From Chrysopilus asiliformis (taxonomy: Eukaryota > Arthropoda > Insecta > Diptera > Rhagionidae): a DNA stretch of 64,000 bases. This document shows positions 1-12,376 of this stretch, piece after piece; position 1 is the first letter of the stretch; every line of letters begins with the position of its first letter. The translations under genes and the position numbers were made by a program. Below the pieces are notes generated by a model. It worked only from the letters and a program-made list of their open reading frames with translations. It was not told where the DNA came from and searched no databases. The DNA lies in NCBI GenBank assembly GCA_964034945.1, contig OZ035962.1, positions 114,143,234-114,207,233 on the forward strand, read 5' to 3'.

Positions 1-3000
1 AAGACGCGTCCGTGAATCGAAAGGACGAAAAGATCGCTGTTGAACGGCAAATGCAACTTTTTAATCCGCGCCGAGTTAAATCACCTTCTTTCTATATTCC
101 TTTTATTATGATTATTATTTCATTTTGTTTTTTTTTTGTTATGCATTTTGACTGCGTACTTCTTAAAGTGGTCTCTTTTCAACATTTTCAGGTATAAAAA
201 ATTGACAGCGTCTGAAAAAAAATCGTTGGAGTTCTTATTGTTGCTTTTTTGTTGTTGTTATTCCATTTTCATTTTGGTCTAAACAGCGAAATTATCAAAA
301 GGATCCCACAGTTCGAAACTGAATATCAAAAGTCCCTCAATTGATCGTATGGGAAAATGTTAGTTGAAGGGATGGGATGCCTTTTTATCACAAGAGATCT
401 GTTCACAACCTGCTGCAAATAAATTTTATAGCCGAATATCCCTTTTGTCGATTGCATTGTTGCAAGCGTTTGATATTATCACCTGTTGCGGACTTTGGGA
501 ATTATTTTTTGGATCGTAAGGTTATGGAAGAAGACGTGATCCGAATTGGATGCAATTCAAAGCATAGTGCGACTGCGTTATTATTATTATTATTATTATC
601 GAGTCCTTTTTACCTTCGTATTCTTGAGATCTTTTTTGCTAAGGTGTGTCTTTTCAGCATATATTGTAGTGTGACTAAACAAAAAAAGTCAGGAGGACGA
701 TCGGCGAGGAATGGATCGCGATGGAGACGCGAATATGGACCTTTTTTCTTATTCCGAAAAGAAAGGAATTTATTGTGTTATTTGAAAACGAATAAAAAAG
801 TCGAAAAAGAAATCGCCTTTTGTGAATGCATTTTTTGTGCGGCGAAATGCGTCGGGAATAAATTTAAATTTATTTTTATTAAAAAAACAATATAATATTT
901 AGGAGATCATAAAAAAAAATTTCTTCCCATTGGGTGCGCCACTGCTTAAATCAATACATATAACATTTTTATGCAAATTAATTCGATACCCAAAAACTAA
1001 ACCAATGGCTTAGAGTTTAGAAGAAAAATCTCAAAATGCAAAAAATTGGGTTTGAAGTAGACTTACTGAAAAACTAATTCATTAGTGTGCAAAATGTCAT
1101 TCAAAATATACGGTAAGGGATCCCTTTTATAGCTAAGAACCTACCATAAAGATAGGATTATTTTCGCGAAACTTAGACTGAATTTAAAAATGGACTTACC
1201 GCTTATTGCATGACAAGCATATTTTCTGCATGAGCAATACTCAACCAGTCACCGAGTCGCCAATTTTAATTTTGTAACCATAGCTTTTTAAGTTATGAAT
1301 AAATTATCCACCATTTACCTGCCTATTGTCCTTTGGATACCTACTAAGTGTGCCCAGCGGTCACACCAACGTGGCCTTTAGCCGGAACACTCAACTATTG
1401 CATGCGGAATTGTTGAAGGACGAAGCAACAATGTCGTCATGCGAAATTCTTTCGACCGTAAACGGGGGAATGTGATGCAAAAAATGCAAAAGTATTCGCC
1501 TGCAATTTACAACAGCAATTTGCCAGACGGTAGGCAGGGAATGCGGGCTTTCAGGATGTGGCACTTTAAAAGGCCTCCGCTCGCATGTCCATGTCAATCA
1601 TTTCGCTAATGGCAAAAAGTCACTAAACACAAATTTACCTTCGCCGTGTTAGCTGAGGTTTTCAGGTCCGCGCCTAGCTGTTTTGCATTCGTTTGTGGTC
1701 AGCGCCCACAGAATCGCAATATCAATTACAACATGTAAAATGCATTATCCTTGTGCAGTTCCTTGAAAATGTCCGCAAAGAAGAGTCACTCTAAAGGTGG
1801 ATTTATAGCAATGCGTATTTTCGCAATTTTTTTAACTTGTTAAACGAGATGTCTTAAAATAAGTAACATCTTTATTTGGTCAAAAAAGACCTATATTCTT
1901 CAAAAACTGCATTTTACACGTTGGCTCTTAATTGATATCTTTTAAACAAAAATAAAATCATTATACGAAATGCTCCATAGAAATGTCTGTAAACCGTCTT
2001 CAATATGTGATATTAAGCGCAATGTACCCCGACGTCATCGGCGCAGTTGAGAAATTATTGTTGAAGATCCGCACTTGAAAAATTACTGTAATTTCGAAAA
2101 TCTATTATAATTTTAAAAAAAAATTCACGGCAGTAATCATCGATGATGGCTTAAAGAGTATCAAGAAAAGACCACATCAAAATACTGATAACTTTCATAA
2201 AATAAAAATATTTTGAACCCTCTAATAATTCTACTCTAGTAATTTTCATTTATTTAACTTCCTTTGTAAAAAGATAATAATTTTTATTTCGTTAATTTCC
2301 TTTGTATATCCAGTGAGATGATATTACATAAATGAAATAATTATACCTAATATTATAAAAAGTTGGATATATTATTAAAATTTTGAAAACTCGAAAAAGT
2401 AGAAACTTGGAATAACATACTTTTATCAAAAGTTAAACCTCGTGCCAAAAAAGGGGAAAATTTTAACAATTACTTTCCTCTTCTCCCATAGAAATGGAAC
2501 AGTTTTTTCCAATTTTCTCGAAAACGGTTCGTTTTTCAAAAAAAAAATTCTGAAACAATGTTTTTATGATTCTACAACATTTACCCATACATCAAAATCC
2601 AATTGTGGTCAATTTTTATAAATCCCTTTAGATTGACTGACTCCAATTGGAGTTTTCCAAAATCGTGTTCAATAGCATTCTTCTGTGACGCTAGCAGTTT
2701 TCAAGTGTTAAAAACCGCATCAAAGACCGTTAAGGTTTACTGGTAGAAGTCATTCTTAAACACTTTCATTACTAACATACACACCGACTTGTCGCAGCCT
2801 AATCGAACTGAGTCGATTGGTATATGTTCCCGGGGACGTGTGGTTTTTTAGGTGATTTCCTTATATATAAGAAAGAATAGTAAAAACAAAATGTAAGAAA
2901 ACCCTTATTTTTTATAAAGGCTATTCCGTTTTTTTTTAATGTGAAGTCAACTAAATTGAACAAAATCTTTTTTTTTGTAACGGAAAATAGAAATGCATCT

Positions 3001-6000
3001 TTAACATCGGACTAACCATTATGAGAAGATAGGAAATTATGTTGCTACCGGATTATTAGTGCAAAATTACTGCAGAATTTTCCAAATCAAACAATAAAAA
3101 ATACTCAGGGGACTCATTTCATCATAAATTTATTGACCCGCTGTATTTGAGTTGACTTTTATAGTCATTGTATCCCGCAAAACTTGTTTATTATAATTTA
3201 TCCATCATGCATTCACACAACCCCTCCACCCAATTGCATGGGTTATAGAACACTTCAACTGAAAACTTTTCTGCACGAACGTTATAAACTGCACGACAAT
3301 TTGAAGACGATTTAAATTCAGGTAAGTTTTTTTGCCAACCAAAACGACACAATAAAAAGGACCTGAAAGTAAGAGAATTCTATTCATTTGAAGAAGCCGT
3401 CAAGGATTTTATAAACTTCATCAAAAACTTGAACAGAATTTTAATATTTTGTTTGCCAAAAAAATAGAAAAGTAAAGTGAAATAACTTTGTGATAAAAAT
3501 TGGCGACTTAACTAATCTGATTCTGAAATAGTGGCAATGGCCGGCATTATTTCAACCAAGCGACCCCACTTTTTATTATAACAGGTAGAAAATGGAATGA
3601 GGGCCATTCTTGTGGAAGCAATTCAGTTCTTAAGCAAAAAGGACGTCCTCTGACAAATAAAAGTTGCATGAGAAGTTGACGTTTTCCACGCAAACTTTTC
3701 ACTTCTATAATAACAATAACAAAAAGCATTTTAACATTAACGAAAAAAGACTAGTTAACATCAAACAATTCAGCAAAAAATTGATTCCAAACGGCTTAAA
3801 GAAATTGCAGAAAGAATTGAAAAATGATAGGGGAAATATGTATGCAATAGTCACCAGTTATAATTTAAAAACGCCAAAACCTCGTTATACGGTGCCCCGT
3901 TATACGGCGTTTTGCTATAACGACCTATTCAATTTTGGCTCTGTTTCGATATACGTCGCACATAGATTCGATATACAGCTGAAAATCGGAAAATGCTTAA
4001 GACTGCACCGCGACAAATCAAATACGATGACAAAACAAGTAGATAGTCTTAGTTCCAGTTGACAAACGAGAAACCAACTATACAAACACTTCTATCCCTT
4101 GTGTGGGCCTGTACTCTAAAGATATGGATTTTTATATAAACCGATCAAACATTCTGTTTCGGCAAAAAACTGATAGCGGTTGAACTTTAGTTTTTTGTAG
4201 CAATTCAAATTAAGTTAATTAAGCAATTTATTGTGAATCATTCAGAATATCTTTATTTTTAAAATTATTTAAAGTTAAAAATGGGTTTTTTAAACAAAAT
4301 TTTGTTTAAGCCGGTCCCAATTTTAAGATTTCGATATACGGTCTCTTTTGGAAAGTATCTAGGCCATGTAAGGAGATGTTGGAATATGTTAACATTTCCA
4401 CAAAATATAAGGAGATGTTGATATTTCCGTTTTGATAAATATTTTATGAAAAATTTGGCAAAGAAAAATCCTGTCAGAAGTTTTACGAGATAAAAAAAAT
4501 TATATAAAAAAAATCGCGTATAAAAAATCCTATAATTGCCTTAATAATTAACTAGATGTTTATTTTTAAATAATAGTCCTTTTTTCCGTGTAAATTTCAT
4601 ATAGCTATTAAAACCCTTATGAAAAATACTTTCGACTAAAACTTTAGTAGAATGTAAATTTGATTTTTTTAGAAATAATAACCCCTCTCCTCTCCCCTCG
4701 CATCATCAAGTTACGTGGCTAATAACACATTATGTAAAAATTACGGACCTCGCTATTGGTTATTTTCCCTTACGAAAAAAGCAATTACCTTCACACAATC
4801 AATGGTATCAATTTTAAATTAGATTTTGTCGTTCCCCATCTTCTCTACCATCTCTATTTCTTGCTCATTTTAATGTTGAATTGTCACCGTTTTCACACAT
4901 GTTGGATTTATTGAAATTAAATAATTCATTAAAACTTTAAATATGAATAAAGCTTAGAACAATTGAAAAAATAATCGACCTAAGCGGGCGACTGCTGATG
5001 AATTTATTATCACGAAGATATGAAATCCACCCACGAAGTAATTTTCTGTCCAGTAAGACCCGAAAAGAACTTTGAATAGTTGTAAGATAATATCCGAAAT
5101 TACATAATCGGTGGCCTAAGTTATTTTATGATGGTAATAAGACAAACTTGGTCCTATTTGTTATAAGGATTTTTTTTTCTTTCTGGTGGTTTTGAAGAAA
5201 TTATGCTTTTCAAACTTATAAAATATTCTGGCATTGTCCACTAGCTTATGAATTTTGGAAAAATTTATGAAGGACAGGGTGTCGGTTTGGGTTTTTTGTT
5301 CTAAAAAAAACCTTAATTAAACACATATCGAAAAGTACTTAGCCAAAACCAAACTAAACTGCAGAATGTGGAAAGGAAACGAAAACGTCAAGTACCATTT
5401 GAATGTTTTGTAGCTGCCAACCCCACCATCATTATTTTCTATCTGTTTTTTATCCAAGGGCAGCTCATCACTTATTCATATGCAGCACAAATTTACGGGT
5501 TTTATTTGTCCCTCTTTCATTCGCTTAGGCTTCATGTCGAATTTGCCTTTGCACGCAATTCGCCCGATTGCTTGGATCGATTTGACCTCGCGGTATTCTT
5601 AAACTCTTGGTGTCTACACCCCCATCCTCGTTCAATGAATTCACCTGTCCACAACACTTAGTTTGGGTACCAACCTCGTAACTATACACACGGCTTTTCA
5701 GATCCTCGAACTCGATTTTGAGCAACAACCCCACTTCATCATCTTCAAGAGCATGTATATACTCATATTAGGAGTTGGGCGTTCAACAATATCAGTCGCG
5801 CAATTCGTTTAATTACACGTTGAAAGTCGTTGGACAAAAGTTTATAGTCGCACATTCGACCCATATGGCAATTAACATTACAGAATGAATATGTAAATAC
5901 AGCGACAGATAGATACTTGGTTAATACCAAAAAAATGACTCGGTCCTAACTCGCTCCCCCAAATTGTTTACAATGTATTGTTACACGTCCCACATTTCGA

Positions 6001-6102
6001 CAAGTTGGCTTTAGGAACTTCCATCCTTATCAAATTCATGTAAATTTCTTAGACGAATATTGCATTGCCTGAAAAAGGCAAAAACAGATAAAAAAAACTT
6101 TC
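1..6102. other. intergenic DNA before the retrotransposon
   Basis: No gene could be supported. The first 900 bases and 1340-1600 are less AT-rich than the rest and hold open frames (for example 377-895) without family resemblance, biased composition or splice context. Around 3879-3960, CTCGTTATACGG-type words recur (CCCGTTATACGG, GCTATAACG, CGATATACG), like scraps of pogo-type transposon ends. ACTCCAATTGGAGT at 2640-2653 is a perfect palindrome. Confidence 0.6.
578..599 (+). repeat. (TTA)n microsatellite
   Basis: Seven TTA units in a row. Confidence 0.9.
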
Positions 6103-6107
6103 ACCTC

Positions 6108-6257
6108 TGTTGGAGTGGAGTAAAAGGTAGCGTCTGGCATCACCGGAGGTTGGTGGCGTGTAAAAGAACAACCTAACCTAACTTTAGTATTTGTGATTAG
6201 TTGAACAATAAATGAGTTTGAACTTTGACTTCTTTGTTTTCACTCTCGGTCACAACA
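6108..6257 (+). repeat. 5' LTR
   Basis: 150 bp, begins TGTTGGAGTGG and ends GGTCACAACA (TG...CA termini). It contains an AATAAA at about 6207-6212 that can serve as the polyadenylation signal. It reads the same as the 3' LTR at every position I compared. Confidence 0.96.
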
Positions 6258-6272
6258 AATTGGCGACGAGGA
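6258..6272 (+). other. primer-binding region of the retrotransposon
   Basis: Directly after the 5' LTR comes AATTGGCGACGAGG. The TGG start is what a tRNA 3'-CCA end would pair with. I do not assign the tRNA. Confidence 0.7.
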
Positions 6273-6324
6273 TTAAGTACGGCAACTGATAAGCTCAGCT
6301 AAATCGACAAGTCAAGTCCTCAAC

Positions 6325-9300
6325 ATGTCGACTCCTCCAAGTGGATTAGAACAAGTGCTGGGAAAGATTCTGGTGCAGCAGCAGGAGGCGTCCCAGCGCC
6401 AAGAACAGCAAATCACATTACAGCAGCAACAGCTTCAAAAGCAGGAACAGCAAATCCTTCAACAACAAAAGGTTTTAGATGAAGTTCTTCAGAGGGGTTT
6501 TCCTCGTGGTGAGTTGGCTAGCGGAGCACCTTCGCAATCAAGAAGCAATATAAGTAGGGAGCAATTAATGGAAATGCTTGCAAAGCAAATGACGGATTTC
6601 ATTTATGATCCCGAGGAAAATCGCACTTTTGGATCCTGGTACGCCCGCTACGAAGATTTATTTTCGGAGGAGGGGAAGGAGTTGACAGATGCTGACAAAA
6701 TCAGGCTTTTACTCAGGAAAGTCAGTCAATCAGTGTATGATAAATACGCAGATGTGATTTTGCCAAACAGGCCTTGTGAAATTTCTTTTCAGGCCACGGT
6801 GGACAAATTCAAATCCATGTTCGGACAAAAGCAGTCTTTATTCAATTGCCGATATAAATGTTTTCAAATCAAAAAGTCGGACGCAGAAGATTATGTTTCG
6901 TACATCGCAAAAGTTAATCGCCAGTGTGAAAATTTCCAATTGGAAAAATTTACCAAGGATAACCTAAAATGTCTAATTTTTGTCAGTGGACTTCAATCAT
7001 ATAAAGACGCAAATTTCCGACATGAAATTTTGAAAATGTTAGACGAGGAAAAACCGGAAAAGGCCGTCACACTAGACACGATTAACCAAGAAATTCAGCG
7101 TACCTTACAGCGACAGCAAGACACCAAATTGATAGAAGACACACAGTTAAAAGCACATACCGTCCAATCGTTTCAGCAACAAAACAACCAATATCGCAAG
7201 TTCTCACAATCAAAGCCTGAACGTCAAAAACAAACATCAACACCACCCAGTCCATGTTGGTTTTGCGGGGGTATGCATTTTGTTCGTGATTGCAATTTCG
7301 CAAAACACAAGTGTAGTAAATGTGGAATCGTTGGTCACAAGGAAGGCTACTGTAATGCTACACAGAGGAAACAATCAAAACTTCAAAATTCGAAATTACC
7401 GGCTCAACAGACGCAGGTAAGCGACACAAATTCAAAACCAAAAGGTGCACAAGCGCGCACAATCAGTCACGAACTTGATTTTTCTAAACATCGAAAACAT
7501 GTTCAACTGTGCATAAACGGTGTCCAAGCAGAGCTCCAATTGGACACAGCTTCAGACATTACAATCATTTCACAGGAAATGTGGTCACGTGTAAACAGTC
7601 CAGCTCTATCTAACACTAGACATACAGCTCGTGATGCAAATCGTAACAAAATTGAATTCATTGGCGAATTCACTTCCAAAATCAAGTTCCAGGGAGACAC
7701 CAAGGAATTAAAAATTTTGGTAACGGCGTTGGACGATCTCAACATAGCAGGAGTGGATTTCTTCCAGAAGTTTGGACTTTGGGAACTCCCAATCAGCTCA
7801 TTTTGTATGTCAGTTCAAGTACCGGAGGAAACGGCCGTACAAATTTCAAAATTGAGGCAGGATTTTCCACAGGTTTTCCGTAAGGAACTGGGCCATTGCG
7901 ACAAAATCAAGATTCATCTTCCACTTAAGCACAATGCCGTCCCCAGGTTCTGCGCAAAACGTCCAGTGCCATATGCAGTTACATCAGTGGTGGAGGCAGA
8001 ATTGGATCGACTCCAAGCAGAGGGAGTTATCTCACCAATCAACTTTTCGGAATGGGCAGCACCGATAGTTGTAGTGAAGAGACCTAATGGGAACATCAGA
8101 ATTTGCGCTGATTTTTCAACAGGGCTAAACGAAAGCGTCGAGCCACATTTTCACCCACTACCACGTCCTGAGGACATTTTTCACAAACTACGGAGTCGCA
8201 GATTTTTCACTCGGTTGGATTGTACCGATGCATACATGCAGTTCGAGGTGGATGAAGAGACAAAAAAAATTTTAACAATTAACACCTTTAGAGGACTTTT
8301 CAAATTCCACAGATTGCTGCCAGGAATTAAGTCCGCACCAGCGGCTTTTCAGCAGACAATAGAAAAAATCCTTTTGGGAATTGAGGAAGCGACGGCATAT
8401 TTGGATGATGTGTTGATTGCGAGCGAAACATTGGAGCAACACATAAAGTCGATAAGGTTAGTTTTGAAGCGCTTTACAGAATTTAATTTGACTTTGAATT
8501 GGAACAAGTGCGAGTTTTTCCAAACCAGGATTAAGTATTTGGGGTTCATTGTGGATGCTGAGGGTATTAGACCAGATCCGGGAAAGATTGAAATAATCAA
8601 AAACTTACCCAGACCAACAAACGTTAGTGAGCTGAGATCTTTTCTGGGATCAATTAATTTCTATTGTAGATTCATCGATACAATGAGAACATTGAGAGCT
8701 CCTCTTGATGAACTTTTGCAATCGGGAAAAAGGTGGTTTTGGTCGCCAGAGTGCGAGGCGGCATTTGCTCGGTTTAGATCAATCCTGTCTTCAGACTTGA
8801 TGTTGGTTCATTTCAGTCCTGAGCTACCTATAATAGTGTCAGCAGACGCGTCTATAAAGGGACTCGGAGCACAAATATCACACATTATGCCAGATGGTAC
8901 GGAAAAACCGATCGCGCACGCATCCCGATCTCTCACGTCAGCAGAGAGAAACTATGGTCAGATTGAAAAAGAGGCATTGTCGCTGGTATTTGCAGTGAAA
9001 AAGTTTCATCGCATGATTTATGGGAGAAAATTCCTTCTCCGCACGGATCATAAACCGCTATTAGCAATTTTCGGAGCAAAAAAGGGTATTCCTACACATT
9101 CGGCCAGCAGGCTGCAGAGATGGGCATTGACTATGATGAGCTACGATTTCGACATTGAGTATGTGAGGACTGAGGATTTTGGAAATGTTGATATGCTGTC
9201 GAGATTGCTACCAGTCATGGATCATGAGGACGAGGAGGTGGTGGTTGCTTGTAATACACTTGAACACACAGTCAGAGCAGTACTACAGGATTGCATCAAT

Positions 9301-10674
9301 GCCCTTCCAATCACTCATCACATGATCAAGGAATCTTCCAAAACAAACGAATTGATACAGCAGGTGATGAAACATGTGATGACATCATGGCCAAGGAAAG
9401 CGAAAAATCTTCAGAACGCAGAGATGGTCCCATATTTCAACCGAAGAACGTCACTATCAGTCGTGGACAGCTGTTTGATGTATGGGAGGAGATTGGTCAT
9501 TCCGCAGACTTTTAGAAACCGGATTCTCAAAGTGCTTCATAAGGGTCATCAAGGACAGCAGCGGATGAAGGCGATAGCGCGCAGTCATGTGTATTGGCCA
9601 AATATTGACAAAAATATTGACGATTTTGTTATTCAATGTCAACAATGTCAATTGAATGCCAAGCTACCAACTAAAACCAGATTAAGTTCATGGCCGCCAT
9701 CTGTTAGATGTCTTCAGCGTATACACATCGATTTCGCTGGCCCTATTCGGTCTAACTATTATTTCATCATTGTCGATTCATTTTCGAAATGGCCCGAAGC
9801 GTATCAATGTAAAACGATATCCACGTCCAAGGTTTTGGAAATGTTGTCGGACTTTTTCAGCAGATTTGGGTATCCTGAGGTCATCGTGTCTGACAATGGA
9901 ACACAGTTTACCAGCGCCGATTTTTCAAGGTTTTGTGGTGAACGAGGCATCCAGCATATCAGAACGGCACCGTATCACCCACAAAGCAACGGTCAGGCAG
10001 AAAGATACGTCGACACTGTCAAAAGAGCTTTACAAAAGTCGTTCACGGAGGAATCAAAGGATAATATCCATCTTCAAGAGTTTCTGCTTCAGTATCGTGC
10101 TACGCCAAATTCACAATGCAGAGAGGGGAAATCACCGGCAGAAATCTTCCTAGGCAGGAGACTACGAACAGAAATAGATTTACTCAAACAGCCAGACAAG
10201 TTGGAAGCAAACCGAAATGACAAAATGGAGAATCAATTCAATGTCAAACATGGAGCCAAGGATAGAAGGTTCAACATTGATCAAAAGGTGTTCGTCAGAA
10301 TTTTCAAAAACAATAAAATGTCTTGGCTTCCGGGCATCATATTGAGAAAAGTTGGTAATGTAAATTACCAGGTCGAGGTAAATGAAAATGGGAAGCTTAG
10401 ATTAACCAAATCGCACGCTAACCAGATTCGGGAGCGGTTGGTGGAGATCAATAAATCTGATTTGGATCCAGAGGAACAAATTGCTTTTCCGTTCGCATCA
10501 TATCCATCGGATCAACCAGAGAATGACCAGACCGAAGAAGAGCAACACGAAGATGAGCAGGAATCTGAACCCATCGAGGCTGTTCCGGAGTCCATTCCAA
10601 CCGACCAGTACAGGCGTTCACCCCGGTTGAGGCGCCCTCCAGCTTGGCACAGAGACTATTTCGTATCACACTAG
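6325..10674 (+). CDS. gag-pol polyprotein of the Ty3/gypsy element
   Basis: A single uninterrupted 1449-codon frame. In order: a Gln-rich N-terminal stretch (residues about 13-50, probably coiled coil); a gag region; two CCHC zinc knuckles (C311 to C323 with CX2CX3HX4C, and C330 to C343 with the standard CX2CX4HX4C); an aspartic protease with D407 in a DTAS motif rather than the commoner DTG; reverse transcriptase with YLDD at 692-695; RNase H with acidic residues near D841 and D908; integrase with HHCC (H1072, H1075, C1105, C1108) and DDE (D1136, D1190, E1226; 35 residues between the last two). A WLPG...I region after the integrase core may be a GPY/F-like module. gag and pol are fused without a frameshift and no env frame follows. 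All catalytic positions look intact. Confidence 0.96.
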   Translation: MSTPPSGLEQVLGKILVQQQEASQRQEQQITLQQQQLQKQEQQILQQQKVLDEVLQRGFPRGELASGAPSQSRSNISREQLMEMLAKQMTDFIYDPEENRTFGSWYARYEDLFSEEGKELTDADKIRLLLRKVSQSVYDKYADVILPNRPCEISFQATVDKFKSMFGQKQSLFNCRYKCFQIKKSDAEDYVSYIAKVNRQCENFQLEKFTKDNLKCLIFVSGLQSYKDANFRHEILKMLDEEKPEKAVTLDTINQEIQRTLQRQQDTKLIEDTQLKAHTVQSFQQQNNQYRKFSQSKPERQKQTSTPPSPCWFCGGMHFVRDCNFAKHKCSKCGIVGHKEGYCNATQRKQSKLQNSKLPAQQTQVSDTNSKPKGAQARTISHELDFSKHRKHVQLCINGVQAELQLDTASDITIISQEMWSRVNSPALSNTRHTARDANRNKIEFIGEFTSKIKFQGDTKELKILVTALDDLNIAGVDFFQKFGLWELPISSFCMSVQVPEETAVQISKLRQDFPQVFRKELGHCDKIKIHLPLKHNAVPRFCAKRPVPYAVTSVVEAELDRLQAEGVISPINFSEWAAPIVVVKRPNGNIRICADFSTGLNESVEPHFHPLPRPEDIFHKLRSRRFFTRLDCTDAYMQFEVDEETKKILTINTFRGLFKFHRLLPGIKSAPAAFQQTIEKILLGIEEATAYLDDVLIASETLEQHIKSIRLVLKRFTEFNLTLNWNKCEFFQTRIKYLGFIVDAEGIRPDPGKIEIIKNLPRPTNVSELRSFLGSINFYCRFIDTMRTLRAPLDELLQSGKRWFWSPECEAAFARFRSILSSDLMLVHFSPELPIIVSADASIKGLGAQISHIMPDGTEKPIAHASRSLTSAERNYGQIEKEALSLVFAVKKFHRMIYGRKFLLRTDHKPLLAIFGAKKGIPTHSASRLQRWALTMMSYDFDIEYVRTEDFGNVDMLSRLLPVMDHEDEEVVVACNTLEHTVRAVLQDCINALPITHHMIKESSKTNELIQQVMKHVMTSWPRKAKNLQNAEMVPYFNRRTSLSVVDSCLMYGRRLVIPQTFRNRILKVLHKGHQGQQRMKAIARSHVYWPNIDKNIDDFVIQCQQCQLNAKLPTKTRLSSWPPSVRCLQRIHIDFAGPIRSNYYFIIVDSFSKWPEAYQCKTISTSKVLEMLSDFFSRFGYPEVIVSDNGTQFTSADFSRFCGERGIQHIRTAPYHPQSNGQAERYVDTVKRALQKSFTEESKDNIHLQEFLLQYRATPNSQCREGKSPAEIFLGRRLRTEIDLLKQPDKLEANRNDKMENQFNVKHGAKDRRFNIDQKVFVRIFKNNKMSWLPGIILRKVGNVNYQVEVNENGKLRLTKSHANQIRERLVEINKSDLDPEEQIAFPFASYPSDQPENDQTEEEQHEDEQESEPIEAVPESIPTDQYRRSPRLRRPPAWHRDYFVSH

Positions 10675-10683
10675 GAAGGGGGA
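10673..10683 (+). other. polypurine tract
   Basis: AGGAAGGGGGA abuts the 3' LTR and overlaps the stop codon of the gag-pol frame; this is the expected primer for plus-strand DNA synthesis. Confidence 0.9.
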
Positions 10684-10833
10684 TGTTGGAGTGGAGTAAA
10701 AGGTAGCGTCTGGCATCACCGGAGGTTGGTGGCGTGTAAAAGAACAACCTAACCTAACTTTAGTATTTGTGATTAGTTGAACAATAAATGAGTTTGAACT
10801 TTGACTTCTTTGTTTTCACTCTCGGTCACAACA
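10684..10833 (+). repeat. 3' LTR
   Basis: 150 bp copy of the 5' LTR with no visible difference, followed directly by the ACCTC target duplication. Confidence 0.96.
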
Positions 10834-11153
10834 ACCTCCATCAATTCCACTTATCCCTGGTGGATATTTACTCAGAACCCCATCCAATATTTCCACAATT
10901 TTCTGCTCGTGATAATCATTAAGAAATCAATTCATTTTAATGGTCTGTCCTTCGGCGGAAATTCGAAATAATTTCACCGAATATTTTTTCGATTATGACA
11001 AGCCTAAATTGATGATGTACTGCAAAATAGAAAAAATGTGTAACGAAATCGAAATAAATATTTTATTGTAATAAATCCTAAAGATAAAACTTTTTGAAAA
11101 GCTAGAAAGATAATTTTTAAAAAAGTAAAAATGCAATGTGGTCATTCATTCTT

Positions 11154-11282
11154 ACGGCCAATTTATTCACTAGGAGTTAAGCCGAGTTAGTGAGTTAAGG
11201 GAGTTAGCTAACCTTATTTTCCATGTTAAAGGTGAGTTAAGGGAGTTAAGGCGATTTAACTCCTAGTGAATAAATTGGCCGT
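11154..11282. mobile_element. foldback/MITE with 27-bp perfect arms
   Basis: Inverted repeat 11154-11180 against 11256-11282 with no mismatch; outer end ACGGCCAATTTATTCACTAG. Inside, TGAGTTAAGGGAGTTA occurs twice as a direct repeat (11191-11206 and 11233-11248). 129 bp; no clear target duplication seen. Confidence 0.65.
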
Positions 11283-12352
11283 TAATGAATGAAATAATTA
11301 ATGTAACTCTTCACACAAGGTTTTTAGAATAAGGGACCCTGTGTACATCATCTAAGAGCAGAGATTAGCGAGAAATTCATCAGCTATTTAAAAAGGTTAC
11401 AAATAAATCACACCATGTAGGCTATTTTATAGAGAATTGTGTCCGCTTTGTATATTTTCTTATTAGAATGCTAGGAAAAGGTTCATACGAATTCAAAACA
11501 CATTTACTTAAGCAAGTAAAATCTTTATTTTTTTTCTCTCATTTTTTAATATTAAAAACTATGCTTTTTTGTGGTTTTTTATTTTGTTTTTCATTTTGTA
11601 AAATTTATAATTTAAAAAAATATTGTGATGTCATTGAAAAAGTATTATTAATAATAATAAAAACTTTTTGCTTACGAAAAATACTTTTCTTCAAAACAAA
11701 TTGGACATAAGAGCATGTACTTGTCATATATATAATAACGTTTATACGAAAAAATATGGAAATACAAAAAAAATAGACAAATATTTAAGTAGAAAAGAAA
11801 ATATTCTTGAAAATATTAAGCTGATAGAAAATAGTTTAACCTTAGCTTTCTTTTAATACAAAATATCGAAAATATTCAAATATAAATTTATGTTTTATTC
11901 CGAAAAAAATTAAAAACATCGACAATGCAACACCTAAAACTAACTGCGCGCGTGATGATTTCTTATTCCTTTATTTTTTTTTGCATTTGTTTTTATTTGA
12001 TTACCAATTTGAATTTTCACTTGAGAACAATCGAGAAAAAATATATTAAATGTTTATCAGCTTATTTCTTTTCACTTTACGTCGATATTTCCTTAAATGC
12101 ATTTAGTTTGTTACTTTGAATCTTACATATAAATTTTTATACATTTATTATTAATGTTATCGTATTATTTCAATGAAAATAATAACCACAAACATTTTTT
12201 TTTCTTCCTTTTTTCAAATATTATCTTGCATTTTTTTTAAATATAACTTTCTTAAATTTTTCTCATATTTACGTAAAATATATTAAGCTTTTTTTTTTGT
12301 TTTGTTCTTATATAGTTTTTCTTTTATTTTAATGCATATAAATTTTTATATT

Positions 12353-12376
12353 TATAATAATAATAATAATAATAAA
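12353..12376 (+). repeat. (AAT)n microsatellite
   Basis: About eight AAT units in a very AT-rich stretch. Confidence 0.85.

Larger units (their letters stand above)
6108..10833 (+). mobile_element. intact Ty3/gypsy LTR retrotransposon
   Basis: A complete element of 4726 bp: 5' LTR, short leader with a primer-binding region, one gag-pol frame, polypurine tract and 3' LTR. It is flanked by a 5-bp direct repeat, ACCTC (6103-6107 and 10834-10838), as expected for integrase-made target duplications. The LTRs are identical by eye, so the insertion is very recent. There is no env. It lies about 3 kb past the 3' end of cora in the opposite orientation. Confidence 0.97.

Noticed and set aside
377..895. 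172-codon open frame near the left edge
   Set aside because: It runs through a TTA microsatellite giving a Leu run, has no domain-like pattern or splice context, and its composition follows the local DNA.
3664..4062. 132-codon frame near a transposon-like stretch
   Set aside because: The last third reads through pogo-like terminal words (CGTTATACGG), which are noncoding in such elements; the first third is random-looking.
10448..10747. Minus-strand frame over the end of the retrotransposon
   Set aside because: Antisense to the gag-pol C-terminus and LTR; no env-like features on either strand.
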